Positions 55,402-63,635 of a DNA stretch of 64,000 bases are shown piece after piece. A program made the position numbers and the translations under genes. Location: contig JANXCW010000002.1 of NCBI GenBank assembly GCA_025059775.1, positions 62,001 to 126,000 on the forward strand, read 5' to 3'. This DNA is from Armatimonadota bacterium (GTDB lineage Bacteria; Sysuimicrobiota; Sysuimicrobiia; Sysuimicrobiales; Sysuimicrobiaceae). The first letter of the stretch is position 1, and each line of letters opens with the position of its first letter. Below the pieces are notes generated by a model. That model was not told the origin of the DNA, made no database searches, and worked only from the letters and a program-made list of their open reading frames with translations.

Positions 55402-56031
55402 ATGCGGGTGGTGCGTACCATCGCCCTAGCAGGAATCGCCCTGGTGCTCCTCGCGGGCATGGGCTCTCTGCGCAGGAGCCCCTACCCCGATATGATCGGC
55501 CTCGCCCACGCCCTCCGGTCAGGGGATCCTGAGGCGGCGCTCCGATGGATCCATCTCCCCTCCCTCGCCGCCTCCGTGGTGGACGTGCTCGAGGAGACCT
55601 GGGTTGCCGGCCGCATGGGAGATCCTGCCCACTATCCCCTTTCCCCCTTGCTCCGCCCGTTCTTCCAGGCCGCCTTCGGCCTTGCCCGACCTCTCGCCCA
55701 GAAACGGGTGGAGGAGGAGATCCGGGAACTGGTGCGCAGGGTGGCCCTCGGTGCCCCGGATGCCCCCGTGCACCTGCCCCGGTGGGGCGGCCTTCCCGTT
55801 GCCGCGGCCGCGGTTCTCGCTTTCGTGCGATTCGAGGCGCTCCCCGAGGGAAAGGTCCGGATGTCCGTGGTGGATTCCTCCCCTCCCCTTCAGCTCCTCC
55901 TCGATTATGCCCACGGTCGGTGGGTCATCGTGGCCGTGGACCGCGCCTGGCTTCAGCAAGTTCTTCTCCAGCAGCCGACCCCCACCCGTCCGAGTTCGTC
56001 GCCCCCAACGCTTCCCCGTCCCTCCCGCTAA
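55402..56031 (+). CDS. DUF2939-like membrane-anchored or secreted protein
   Basis: The 209-residue product starts at ATG 55402 with GGAGG seven bases upstream. Residues 1-22 form a signal or anchor helix. The following SPYPDMIGLAHALRSGDPEAALRWIHLPSL matches the DUF2939 pattern in pieces (a short helix pair, then a charged strand), though the family has no known function. The C terminus is a Pro/Thr/Ser-rich tail. The stop overlaps that of the convergent pilC by four bases. The frame opening at 55366 includes tRNA-side sequence and is not used. Confidence 0.65.
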   Translation: MRVVRTIALAGIALVLLAGMGSLRRSPYPDMIGLAHALRSGDPEAALRWIHLPSLAASVVDVLEETWVAGRMGDPAHYPLSPLLRPFFQAAFGLARPLAQKRVEEEIRELVRRVALGAPDAPVHLPRWGGLPVAAAAVLAFVRFEALPEGKVRMSVVDSSPPLQLLLDYAHGRWVIVAVDRAWLQQVLLQQPTPTRPSSSPPTLPRPSR

Positions 56032-57245
56032 CCCGCCTGGGCCACCAGCTTGAAGATGGGAAGGTACAGGGAAACCACCATGGCGCCCACCACGACCCCC
56101 ATGAACACGATCATGGCGGGCTCCAGGGTACTGGCCAACGCTCCCACCGTGGCCTCCACCTCCGTGTCGTAGAAGTCCGCCACCTTCACCAGCATCTCGT
56201 CGAGATTTCCCGCCTCCTCTCCCACCCGCACCATCTGTACCACCATGGGGGGGAACAGCGGAATGGAGGACAGGGGGACCGCGATGCTCTCCCCTTCCCG
56301 GATGCTGCTCCGCACCTTCTGGATGCCTTCCTCCACCACCGCGTTGTCCACCGCCTTTCCCGTCACCTCGAAGGCCTGCAGCAGGGGAACCCCCGCGCCC
56401 AGGAGGGTTCCCAGGGTCCGGGCAAACCGGGCGAGGATGGTCTTCTGCACGAGGGGCCCGAACAAGGGCAGACGCAGTTTCGTCCGGTCCCACCACGCCT
56501 TGCCCGCCGGGGTCCGGATCCACCGGAGGAATCCGTAGATGGCCACGGCCAGGGCGGGGATCCAGACGTACCAGAAGGAGCGGATCACCAGGCTCACCCA
56601 CATGAGGATCTGGGTGGGCACGGGGAGGTCTCCCACGTCCAGCTCCCGGTAGAACACCACGAACTGCGGGATGATGAACACCGTCATGAGGAGGAGGGCC
56701 AGGGTGGCCACCACCGCCAGGATTGCGGGATACACCATGGCAGACTTGATCTTCTGTCGGAGGGCGTACTCCTTCTCCAGGAAGGTGGACAAGCGCTGCA
56801 GCACGTCGTCCAGCACCCCTCCCGCCTCCCCGGCCCGCACCATGTTCACGTACAGGGAGCTGAAGGCCTGCGGGTGCTTCGCCAGGGAGTCCGCCAGGGC
56901 CCGTCCCTGCTCTACGTCCGCCCGCACCTGCGCCAGGATCCGCCGCAACTTGGGATTGGTGGTCTGCTGCTCGAGAATCCCCAAGGCCCGCACCAGGGAG
57001 AGGCCGGAGTTCACCATGGTGGCGAACTGCCGGCTCATAAGGGCCAGCTCCCGCAGGCTGATCCCCCGGAGGAGGTCCCACAGGCTACGGGCCTCCCCGG
57101 GGCCCGCCCGCACGGGCTCGATGGCGGTGATGAACAGGCCCATCTCCCGCAGCCGGCTCGCCACTTGCGCTCCGTTCTCCGCCTCCAGGACTCCTTGGAT
57201 CACCCGGCCCATTTGATCCCGAGCCGTGTACTGAAAGACCGCCAC
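56028..57245 (-). CDS. pilC: Type IV pilus inner-membrane platform protein PilC
   Basis: PilC (GspF family) forms the membrane platform on which the pilus ATPases act. The 405 residues start at GTG with an AGGAGGGAGG ribosome site. The N terminus (VFQYTARDQMGRVIQG) is typical, followed by two repeated GspF domains, each ending in membrane helices: VVATLALLLMTVFIIPQFV in the first half and VFMGVVVGAMVVSLYLPIF at the end. RAGEAGGVLDD and RVGEEAGNLDEML mark the repeat. It follows pilT by 15 bases. Confidence 0.95.
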   Translation of the reverse strand: MAVFQYTARDQMGRVIQGVLEAENGAQVASRLREMGLFITAIEPVRAGPGEARSLWDLLRGISLRELALMSRQFATMVNSGLSLVRALGILEQQTTNPKLRRILAQVRADVEQGRALADSLAKHPQAFSSLYVNMVRAGEAGGVLDDVLQRLSTFLEKEYALRQKIKSAMVYPAILAVVATLALLLMTVFIIPQFVVFYRELDVGDLPVPTQILMWVSLVIRSFWYVWIPALAVAIYGFLRWIRTPAGKAWWDRTKLRLPLFGPLVQKTILARFARTLGTLLGAGVPLLQAFEVTGKAVDNAVVEEGIQKVRSSIREGESIAVPLSSIPLFPPMVVQMVRVGEEAGNLDEMLVKVADFYDTEVEATVGALASTLEPAMIVFMGVVVGAMVVSLYLPIFKLVAQAG

Positions 57246-57260
57246 CGCCGCACCTCCCTC

Positions 57261-58418
57261 CTAGCGATGCCCCACGATCATCTTCCGCAGCTCATCGGGT
57301 CGGATGGCCCGGCTGATGGCATCCTCGAACGAGATGAGGCCCCGCTCGTACAGGTCCCGCAGGGATTGGTCCATGGTCTGCATGCCATGCTGGTGTCCCG
57401 TCTGGATGGCCGCGTCGATCTGGTGGGTCTTGCCCTCCCGGATGAGGTTGCGGATGGCGGGGGTGGCGATCATCACCTCCACCGCGGGGACCCGACCTAC
57501 CTCCTCCAGGGTGGGCCACGTCCGCGGCACGGTATGCACCCCGCTCCCCCTCCGGGCCGCCGCGAGCCGCTCCGGACTCCCGTACCGGCGCAGGAACATC
57601 TGGTTGGGCAGGAGCTGCTGGCTGATCACGGCTTCTAGGACATTTGCCAGCTGCACCCGGATCTGCTGTTGTTGGTGAGGGGGGAAGACGTCAACGATCC
57701 GGTCCACGGACTGCGCCGCGGTTCCCGTGTGCAGAGTGGCCAGCACCAAGTGCCCGGTCTCCGCGGCGGTGAGGGCAAGGGCGATGGTCTCCAGATCCCG
57801 CATCTCCCCCACCATGATCACGTTGGGGTCCTCCCGGAGGACGGCCCGCAGGGCGTTCGGGAAGGATTGGGTGTCGAATCCAAGCTCCCGCTGGTTCACG
57901 ATGCTCCGCTTGTGCTCGTGCAGGTACTCGATGGGATCCTCGATGGTGACGATGTGGCAGCTACGCTCCTCGTTGATCCGGTCGATCATCGCTGCCAGGG
58001 TGGTGGACTTCCCCTGGCCCGTGGGACCTGTGACCAGGATGAGCCCCCTGGGCCGGCGGGTGAGCTCCACCAGGACGGGGGGTAGGTTGAGGTCCTCGAT
58101 CCGGGGGATCTGGTGGGGAATCACCCGGATGGCCACCCCCACCGCTCCCCGTTGCCGGTACACGTTGACCCGGAACCGTCCCAACCCGCTCACCCCGTAG
58201 GAGAGGTCCAGCTCCCAGGTCCGCTCGAACTTCTGCTTCTGGAACGCGTTCATCATGCTGTAGGCGAGCTGGTACGTGTCCTCCGGGGTGAGAACGGGGT
58301 AGTGCGCCAGGGGCACCAGCCGTCCCCAGACGCGAAGGGTGGGGGGAACCCCCGCGGTGAGGTGGAGATCTGAAGCCTGGTTGTCCACCGCGTGCCGCAG
58401 CAGCTCGTGGATCTCCAT
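57261..58418 (-). CDS. pilT: Type IV pilus retraction ATPase PilT
   Basis: PilT powers pilus retraction, and thus twitching and DNA uptake. The 385 residues include the SDLHLTAG N-terminal region, Walker A GPTGQGKS (131-138, Gln where Ser is usual), the Asp box IEDPIEYLH (159-167), Walker B VGEMRD and the His box ATLHTGTAAQ. A segment of about 37 residues (272-308) is inserted between ISQQLLP and RVPAVEV compared with standard PilT. The ATG follows GGAGG by seven bases. It lies between the DnaB-like ATPase gene and pilC. Confidence 0.94.
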   Translation of the reverse strand: MEIHELLRHAVDNQASDLHLTAGVPPTLRVWGRLVPLAHYPVLTPEDTYQLAYSMMNAFQKQKFERTWELDLSYGVSGLGRFRVNVYRQRGAVGVAIRVIPHQIPRIEDLNLPPVLVELTRRPRGLILVTGPTGQGKSTTLAAMIDRINEERSCHIVTIEDPIEYLHEHKRSIVNQRELGFDTQSFPNALRAVLREDPNVIMVGEMRDLETIALALTAAETGHLVLATLHTGTAAQSVDRIVDVFPPHQQQQIRVQLANVLEAVISQQLLPNQMFLRRYGSPERLAAARRGSGVHTVPRTWPTLEEVGRVPAVEVMIATPAIRNLIREGKTHQIDAAIQTGHQHGMQTMDQSLRDLYERGLISFEDAISRAIRPDELRKMIVGHR

Positions 58419-58434
58419 CTCCTTACCTCCCGGA

Positions 58435-59976
58435 TCAGAAAGTGGCCGGCTGAGGCTGCAGGAGCCCTGCCTCTCGCAGCACGTTGTACATCTCCACGAT
58501 TTTGGAGAAGGCTCGGTAGTCGCCCCGGTACTCCTTCTCCAACTTGAAGCCCAGCTCCACGAACCGGTTCAGAGTCACGAAGAAGGCGAACTGCACGATG
58601 TTCACCTCCGCCTCCGGAGCATCCCGGTTCTTGTCGATGAAGAGGTTGAGGATATCGATCTTCGGAAGGGTGTCCGGATCGATCCCCTCCTGTCGCGCCT
58701 TGGATTCCAGGTACTCCCGCAGCTCCCGCGTGGCCTTCCAGTCCTTCACCAGCACCATGGCCACATCCAGATCGTACTCCAGATCCCCGGAGCCCACGCT
58801 GTGGTGCATGGTGGGCCGCTCATAAGGGCTGCTGAGTTCCTCCTCCTCCGCGGGCTTCTCATCGAGCCGGCATCCCTCCTTGTCGAGGGGGGAGATGGCC
58901 ACGATGGGCGCCCGCAGCTCCAGGCTGAGCTCCGCCAGCTGGCTGCTGATGAGGTCCGTGCGGGCCTTGTCGTCTTCGATGGGCTGCGGAAGAGGGATCT
59001 TCTGGAGGTAATCGAGGCAGATGAGAACCTGGTCCGTGCCGTGCTCCTGCATGACGTTGTAGGCGTGGATCTTGATCCGGTCCAGGGTATCCTTCCGGCC
59101 CGCCTCGATGAGGTAGAAGTACGGGGCGTACTGGAAGACGTTCTCCTCTGCTCGTCGTAGAGACGTCAGGAGCGCGGGGGTGCGGTCCAGGTTGCCGCTC
59201 AGGAGATCTGTGGGGTTCACGAGGAGCTCCTTGGCCAGCAAGCGGGCGGCCAGCACCTGGGCCGTCTGCTCCCAGCTGTAGTAGAGGACAGGGATCCGGT
59301 GGTTCCGGGCCACGTAACTGGCCAATTGCAGCACCAGGTTCGTCTTGCCCCGGCGAGGCGCACCCGCCAGTCCGTAGTAGAACCCCGGGCGCAGGCCGGA
59401 CAGCACCTGGTTGAGCCGATCGAAGGGGGAGATGGAGTAGCCCAGAATCCCTACCCGCTGGGGATCCCGCACGCGCTCCACGAGGTCCTGCAACAGCTCG
59501 CTGACGGGCACCAGGCGCTTGCGCAGCCTCCGCTTTTGGAGCTCGAAGAGCTCTGTGATCACCTGCCCCGTGAACTGCAGGACCTCGTGAGTCCCCGCCC
59601 CGGGACTTCGCACGAGGAACTCCTGGATACGCCGTCCTACAGCTTCCAACCGTCTGCGGCTCTCCTGGCTCTTCAGCAGCTCCAGATAGGCCACCAGCTG
59701 GGCCGCGGTGGGGGGACGGGTCTGGGAGAGGGCCTGCACCGCCCTCTCCACCTCCGGGGTGAGCATCCCCCGGTCCTGCAGGTACGCCGTCAGGGTGACC
59801 GCATCCAGCGCCTCCCTACGGGTTAGGGAGAGCTCCAGGAGCGAGCGGGCCAACCGCTGCATCACGGGGTGGCGCAGCAGCTCCGGACTGAACCCTTCGT
59901 TGAGGGCCAGGGTCAGGAGGTGGCGATCCGCCACCATCCCGCTCAGGACAACCAGTTCCGCCGCTTCGAAGTCCAT
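58435..59976 (-). CDS. DnaB-family ATPase/helicase within the pilus operon
   Basis: The 513-residue product starts at ATG 59976 behind AGGGAGGG. Residues 1-120 resemble the DnaB N-terminal helical domain, and the C-terminal half is a RecA-type ATPase: Walker A GAPRRGKT (205-212), the SWEQ glutamate (234-237) and a Walker B LDYLQ (321-325). Later, SVGSGDLEYDLDVAMVL and IDKNRDAPEAEV correspond to DnaB motifs H3 and H4 but diverge. It is unlikely to be the replicative helicase because it leads the pilT-pilC operon. A role in DNA uptake or plasmid-like replication is conceivable. What the family does here is unknown. Confidence 0.8.
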   Translation of the reverse strand: MDFEAAELVVLSGMVADRHLLTLALNEGFSPELLRHPVMQRLARSLLELSLTRREALDAVTLTAYLQDRGMLTPEVERAVQALSQTRPPTAAQLVAYLELLKSQESRRRLEAVGRRIQEFLVRSPGAGTHEVLQFTGQVITELFELQKRRLRKRLVPVSELLQDLVERVRDPQRVGILGYSISPFDRLNQVLSGLRPGFYYGLAGAPRRGKTNLVLQLASYVARNHRIPVLYYSWEQTAQVLAARLLAKELLVNPTDLLSGNLDRTPALLTSLRRAEENVFQYAPYFYLIEAGRKDTLDRIKIHAYNVMQEHGTDQVLICLDYLQKIPLPQPIEDDKARTDLISSQLAELSLELRAPIVAISPLDKEGCRLDEKPAEEEELSSPYERPTMHHSVGSGDLEYDLDVAMVLVKDWKATRELREYLESKARQEGIDPDTLPKIDILNLFIDKNRDAPEAEVNIVQFAFFVTLNRFVELGFKLEKEYRGDYRAFSKIVEMYNVLREAGLLQPQPATF

Positions 59977-60068
59977 GTTCCCTCCCTCTGGGTCCCCCTG
60001 GAGGGTTAAGCAAATTCCGTTCCACTCCCGCTCGCTTTTCCCCCTCAAAGGGTTCTGCATACCCCACT

Positions 60069-60118
60069 GGACCCCTCCTTGTCGGCAATCCCCCTGTGGG
60101 CAAAACTGAGGAGGGTCC
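60069..60118 (-). promoter_or_regulatory. Structured leader element of the DnaB-like/pilT/pilC operon
   Basis: Arms GGACCCTCCT and AGGAGGGGTCC (one bulge) can pair across a 29-base loop, about 90 bases before the DnaB-like start. It lies upstream of the pilB promoter, so only the minus-strand operon would carry it. I could not match it to cyclic-di-GMP or other known riboswitches. Confidence 0.35.
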
Positions 60119-60178
60119 GTGGGAAACCTGGGGAGGACACCCCGGGAGGCGCACGCCCTGGGATCCTGGCATGGATCT

Positions 60179-60187
60179 TGCTATAGT
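60179..60187 (+). promoter_or_regulatory. Extended -10 promoter of pilB
   Basis: TGC-TATAGT lies 21 bases before the pilB ATG. The -35 is weak. The start point would be near 60194, giving a leader of about 15 bases with an AAGG ribosome site. Confidence 0.5.
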
Positions 60188-60208
60188 AGTCAGGTAAGGT
60201 AGACCGAT

Positions 60209-62515
60209 ATGGCCAAGGTGGAGGACGCGCTCACCCGAAGGGACGGACCGGAAGCCTGGGAGAGCCCTACCATCCAGACCTACAAAACCCTCCTCCGGCT
60301 CCCACCGGGGAACCGGACACTGGAGTGTGCCTTCCAGTATCACCAGGCCACGCGGCATCTCCGGAACGGCCGGCTTTTGGATGCCATCCGGGACTACAAG
60401 CACCTGCTGGAGCTGGATCCCCAGGATCCTTCCGTGTACCTGGAACTCGCGGAGCTGTATCTGAAGACGGGAACCACGAGGGAGGCCGCGGGTGTCCTCC
60501 GGGCGCTTGGGGCACTGTACCGAAGGGAGGGAATGGAGCAGGCCGCCCAGGAGGTGGAGACCCGGGCCCTGGCCCTGGAGGGGAACGGGAATGGCGTGGT
60601 GCCGCGGGCGAGCGGGCTGGCTTCGGCCATGGAGCCGGCGGAGGGACCGGCTCCCGCTTTCACTCCAGAGGCCCAGGCGGTGAGGGCCGAGGACACTGCC
60701 CCTTCCCCGGCCTCCGCAGAGGAGCTGGAGACCGCTCTGCCGGCCCGGCTCTCTGCAACCCCTCCCAGTCCCACCCGTCCCGCGGACCGCCCCCCCACGC
60801 GCCCTGGGGGACCTGCCCTGGGGAAACGGGAACCCCTGGGGCGCATCCTCCTCCGCATGGGGCTGGTGACGGAGGAGCAGCTGGAGCAGGCCCTGGCGAT
60901 CCACGAGCGTACCCGGGAGAAGCTGGGGCGCATCCTGATCTCCATGGGGGCCATCACGGAACAGGACCTGGCGAAGGCCATCGGGATCCAGTGGAACTAC
61001 CCGTACGTCGCCCTCTCCTCCGCGGGGATCGACCCGGAGGTGGCGCGGATGGTTCCGCACCACCTCTGCATCCGGCACAAGGTGCTGCCCTACGCCCGGA
61101 ACGGGGACAAACTGCTGGTGGCCCTGGTGGATCCCTTGAACCTCCTGGCCTTGGACGACGTGCGGCTCATCACCGGGCTCGATGTGGAGCCTCGGATCAC
61201 CACGGAGGAGGAACTGCTCCAGGCCATCCACAAGCACCACCAGCTGGGTTCGCTTCTGGAGCAGACCGCGCACGTGGAGGTAGGCCCGGAAGCACCGGTC
61301 GAGGAGGAGATCAGCCTGGACCGGCTCCGCCAGATGGTGGACGAAGCGCCCGTGGTGAAGCTGGTCAACCTCATCCTCGACCAAGCCATCCGGGAGGGCG
61401 CTTCGGACATCCACATTGAGCCCTACCGGCATGGGATCCACGTGCGCTACCGGATCGACGGAGTCCTCCACGATGTCCTGAGCCCCCCCAAGAATCTCAA
61501 AGCCGCCCTGGTCTCCCGGATCAAGATCATGGCCAATCTGGACATCGCGGAACGGCGCCGACCACAGGACGGCCGCATCCACCTGCGGGTAGACGGTCGG
61601 GAGATCGACCTGCGGGTCTCCACGCTCCCCACCATGTTCGGGGAGAAGGTGGTGATGCGGATCCTGGATCAATCCAGCACCCTCATCCAGTTGGGGCAGC
61701 TGGGCATGGCCAGCGACGTGCAGGAGACCTGGGAGCGCCTGGCCACCAAGCCCTACGGCATGCTCCTCATCACGGGCCCCACCGGGAGCGGGAAGACCAC
61801 CACCCTCTACGCCACCCTCACGAAGATCAACACCCTGGAGAAGAACATCGTCACCATTGAGGATCCGGTGGAGTACCAGCTCCCCCGCATCAACCAAGTA
61901 CAGGTGAATCCCAAAGCCGGGCTCACCTTCGCCACCGCCCTCCGATCCATCCTCCGCCAGGACCCGGACATCATCATGGTGGGAGAGATCCGGGACCGGG
62001 AGACCGCGGAGCTGGCGGTGCAGGCGGCCCTCACGGGCCATCTCGTGTTCAGCACCCTCCACACCAACGACGCGGCCAGCGCCTTTACGCGCCTGCTGGA
62101 CATGGGCATCGAGCCGTACCTGGTGGCCTCCTCCGTCATCGGGGTGATGGCGCAGCGGCTGGCCCGGAAGATCTGCTCCCGGTGTAAGGAGGCCTACCGG
62201 GCTCCCGGGGAAGCCATCCGCCGTTTGAGCGAGGACCTGGCGGAGGTGGAGGAGGAGGTGGTCCTGTACCGGGGAGCGGGCTGTGAGGCATGCCGCCACA
62301 CGGGGTACAAGGGGCGGGTGGGGGTGTTCGAGCTATTGGTGGTGAGTGACCGGATCCGGTCCCTGGTCCTGACCCGTGCTCCTTCCACGGAGGTCCGGGA
62401 GGCGGCCCGCGCAGAGGGCATGCGCGCCATGCGGGAAGACGGCCTCCAGAAGGTGCTGGAGGGGCTCAGCACCGTGGAGGAGATCCTCCGGGTGGTGTAC
62501 AGCACGGAGGTGTAG
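60209..62515 (+). CDS. pilB: Type IV pilus assembly ATPase PilB with N-terminal TPR region
   Basis: PilB drives pilus extension. The 768 residues are longer than usual. Residues 40-125 form about two TPR-like repeats (LLDAIRDYKHLLELDPQDPS), then a Pro/Ala-rich linker (135-205), an MshEN/GspE N-terminal domain (208-350) and the ATPase core with Walker A GPTGSGKT (523-530), the EDPVEYQ Asp box, VGEIRDRETAELA and the STLHTNDA His box. A C4 zinc motif (CSRC and CEAC) lies near the end. The ATG follows a clear extended -10. It is divergent from the DnaB-like operon and convergent with the Roadblock gene. Confidence 0.94.
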   Translation: MAKVEDALTRRDGPEAWESPTIQTYKTLLRLPPGNRTLECAFQYHQATRHLRNGRLLDAIRDYKHLLELDPQDPSVYLELAELYLKTGTTREAAGVLRALGALYRREGMEQAAQEVETRALALEGNGNGVVPRASGLASAMEPAEGPAPAFTPEAQAVRAEDTAPSPASAEELETALPARLSATPPSPTRPADRPPTRPGGPALGKREPLGRILLRMGLVTEEQLEQALAIHERTREKLGRILISMGAITEQDLAKAIGIQWNYPYVALSSAGIDPEVARMVPHHLCIRHKVLPYARNGDKLLVALVDPLNLLALDDVRLITGLDVEPRITTEEELLQAIHKHHQLGSLLEQTAHVEVGPEAPVEEEISLDRLRQMVDEAPVVKLVNLILDQAIREGASDIHIEPYRHGIHVRYRIDGVLHDVLSPPKNLKAALVSRIKIMANLDIAERRRPQDGRIHLRVDGREIDLRVSTLPTMFGEKVVMRILDQSSTLIQLGQLGMASDVQETWERLATKPYGMLLITGPTGSGKTTTLYATLTKINTLEKNIVTIEDPVEYQLPRINQVQVNPKAGLTFATALRSILRQDPDIIMVGEIRDRETAELAVQAALTGHLVFSTLHTNDAASAFTRLLDMGIEPYLVASSVIGVMAQRLARKICSRCKEAYRAPGEAIRRLSEDLAEVEEEVVLYRGAGCEACRHTGYKGRVGVFELLVVSDRIRSLVLTRAPSTEVREAARAEGMRAMREDGLQKVLEGLSTVEEILRVVYSTEV

Positions 62516-62517
62516 GG

Positions 62518-62874
62518 CTACAGCGCCTCGATCACAGCCGGGCGGCGCTTCCGGAGTTCCAGCCGAACCCGCCCCAGGGTGGCTGAACCGGTGGTGACCA
62601 CTACCAGCATCGCCTCCCCTCCCACGGGCGCCACCACGATAACCCCTCCCTCGTACTCCAGCATCAGGCTTACCAGCTGCCCCCGCCGGAGGTCCGCGGA
62701 CAGGATCTCCGAGGCCCCGAGCGCACTCGCGGTCACCGCCCCCACCGCCTCCAGATCCAGATCTTCCTCCGCGCTCACCCCTCCGATCAGGAACCCATCC
62801 CTTCCCACCACCAGGGCGGCGGCCACACCGTCCACCCGGGCAAGCTCGGCCAGAATGTTGCGCAGATCCGTCAT
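62518..62874 (-). CDS. Roadblock/LC7-domain protein
   Basis: The 118-residue product is a single Roadblock/LC7 domain (VDGVAAALVVGRDGFLIGGV and LMLEYEGGVIVVAPVG). In Myxococcus and Thermus the relative MglB is the activator of the small GTPase MglA, which controls polarity of type IV pili and gliding. No mglA is in view, and other Roadblock proteins serve as scaffolds, so the role is inferred from the neighbouring pil genes. It starts at an ATG preceded by GGGGGAAG and follows the sigma gene by about ten bases. Confidence 0.85.
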   Translation of the reverse strand: MTDLRNILAELARVDGVAAALVVGRDGFLIGGVSAEEDLDLEAVGAVTASALGASEILSADLRRGQLVSLMLEYEGGVIVVAPVGGEAMLVVVTTGSATLGRVRLELRKRRPAVIEAL

Positions 62875-62885
62875 CTTCCCCCTCC

Positions 62886-63635
62886 CTAGGATTTGTCCTC
62901 GCTAGGCATCTCCGAGCGCACGAGCGCGCTCAGCCGATCGAGGGCCCGGTGCAGGATCCGGGAGATCCGCCGCTGGGACATCTGAAGCCACCGGGCGGTC
63001 TCCGTCTCCGTCAGGTCCAGGTAGAACAGGGCATAGATCACCTTCCGCTCCACTTCCCGCAGCCGCTCCAGGGCTGCCAGTACCGTGATGCGATCCTCGA
63101 TGGGCAGCTGGAAGCTCTCGTACCACTGATGGCGTAGGGAGGCCCGCAACCGCTGGATCTCCTCCGGCTCCAGGGGAATCGGCGTTCGCATGGCCCGCAG
63201 GCGCAGGATCCGATCCACCCCTTCCGGAGTCACGTTTAGACTCCGCGCCAGCTCCTCCACGGTGGGGGCCCGGCTGTGGGTGGTCCAGAAGGCGTCCACG
63301 GCCCGATCCACCTCCCGGAGCACCGCGCCCAGCCATCGGGGGAGCCGGATGAGGCGGCCGTGATCCCGAAGGTAGTGCCGAATCTCCCCGGCCACCAGGG
63401 CCGCGGCGTACGTCTTGAAAGGAACCCCTCTTTCCGGATCGTACCGATTCAGGGCCTGCAGGAGCCCCAGGTATCCCACCTGCACCAGGTCCTCCAAGGG
63501 CTCCCCTTGCCCGCGGAACTGGGACGCGATGCGGCGCACCATGGGCCCGAACCACGCGCTCAGCCGGGCCTGGACCATGGGATCCCGGGACCGCAGGTAC
63601 TCCCGCAGCAGCGCCTCGACCTCTTCCTCCTTCAT
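62886..63635 (-). CDS. Sigma-70 family factor, SigB/SigF-like
   Basis: The 249-residue product starts at ATG 63635 and lacks region 1. Region 2 is clear (PLEDLVQVGYLGLLQALNRYD and FKTYAAALVAGEIRHYLRD), followed by region 3 (ALNVTPEGVDR-type helices) and region 4 with ETETARWLQMSQRRISRILH. This layout matches group 3 factors such as SigB, SigF and FliA. No anti-sigma factor gene is in view. The ATG overlaps the stop of the upstream partial gene (ATGA), so the two are coupled; the downstream Roadblock gene is likely co-transcribed. It could direct pilus or motility genes, which is inference. Confidence 0.9.
   Translation of the reverse strand: MKEEEVEALLREYLRSRDPMVQARLSAWFGPMVRRIASQFRGQGEPLEDLVQVGYLGLLQALNRYDPERGVPFKTYAAALVAGEIRHYLRDHGRLIRLPRWLGAVLREVDRAVDAFWTTHSRAPTVEELARSLNVTPEGVDRILRLRAMRTPIPLEPEEIQRLRASLRHQWYESFQLPIEDRITVLAALERLREVERKVIYALFYLDLTETETARWLQMSQRRISRILHRALDRLSALVRSEMPSEDKS

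Noticed and set aside
59977-60208. Cyclic-di-GMP riboswitch before pilB.
   Set aside because: The GGGCAAAAC stretch is superficially similar, but the conserved tetraloop-receptor core is absent and the sequence lies upstream of the pilB -10.
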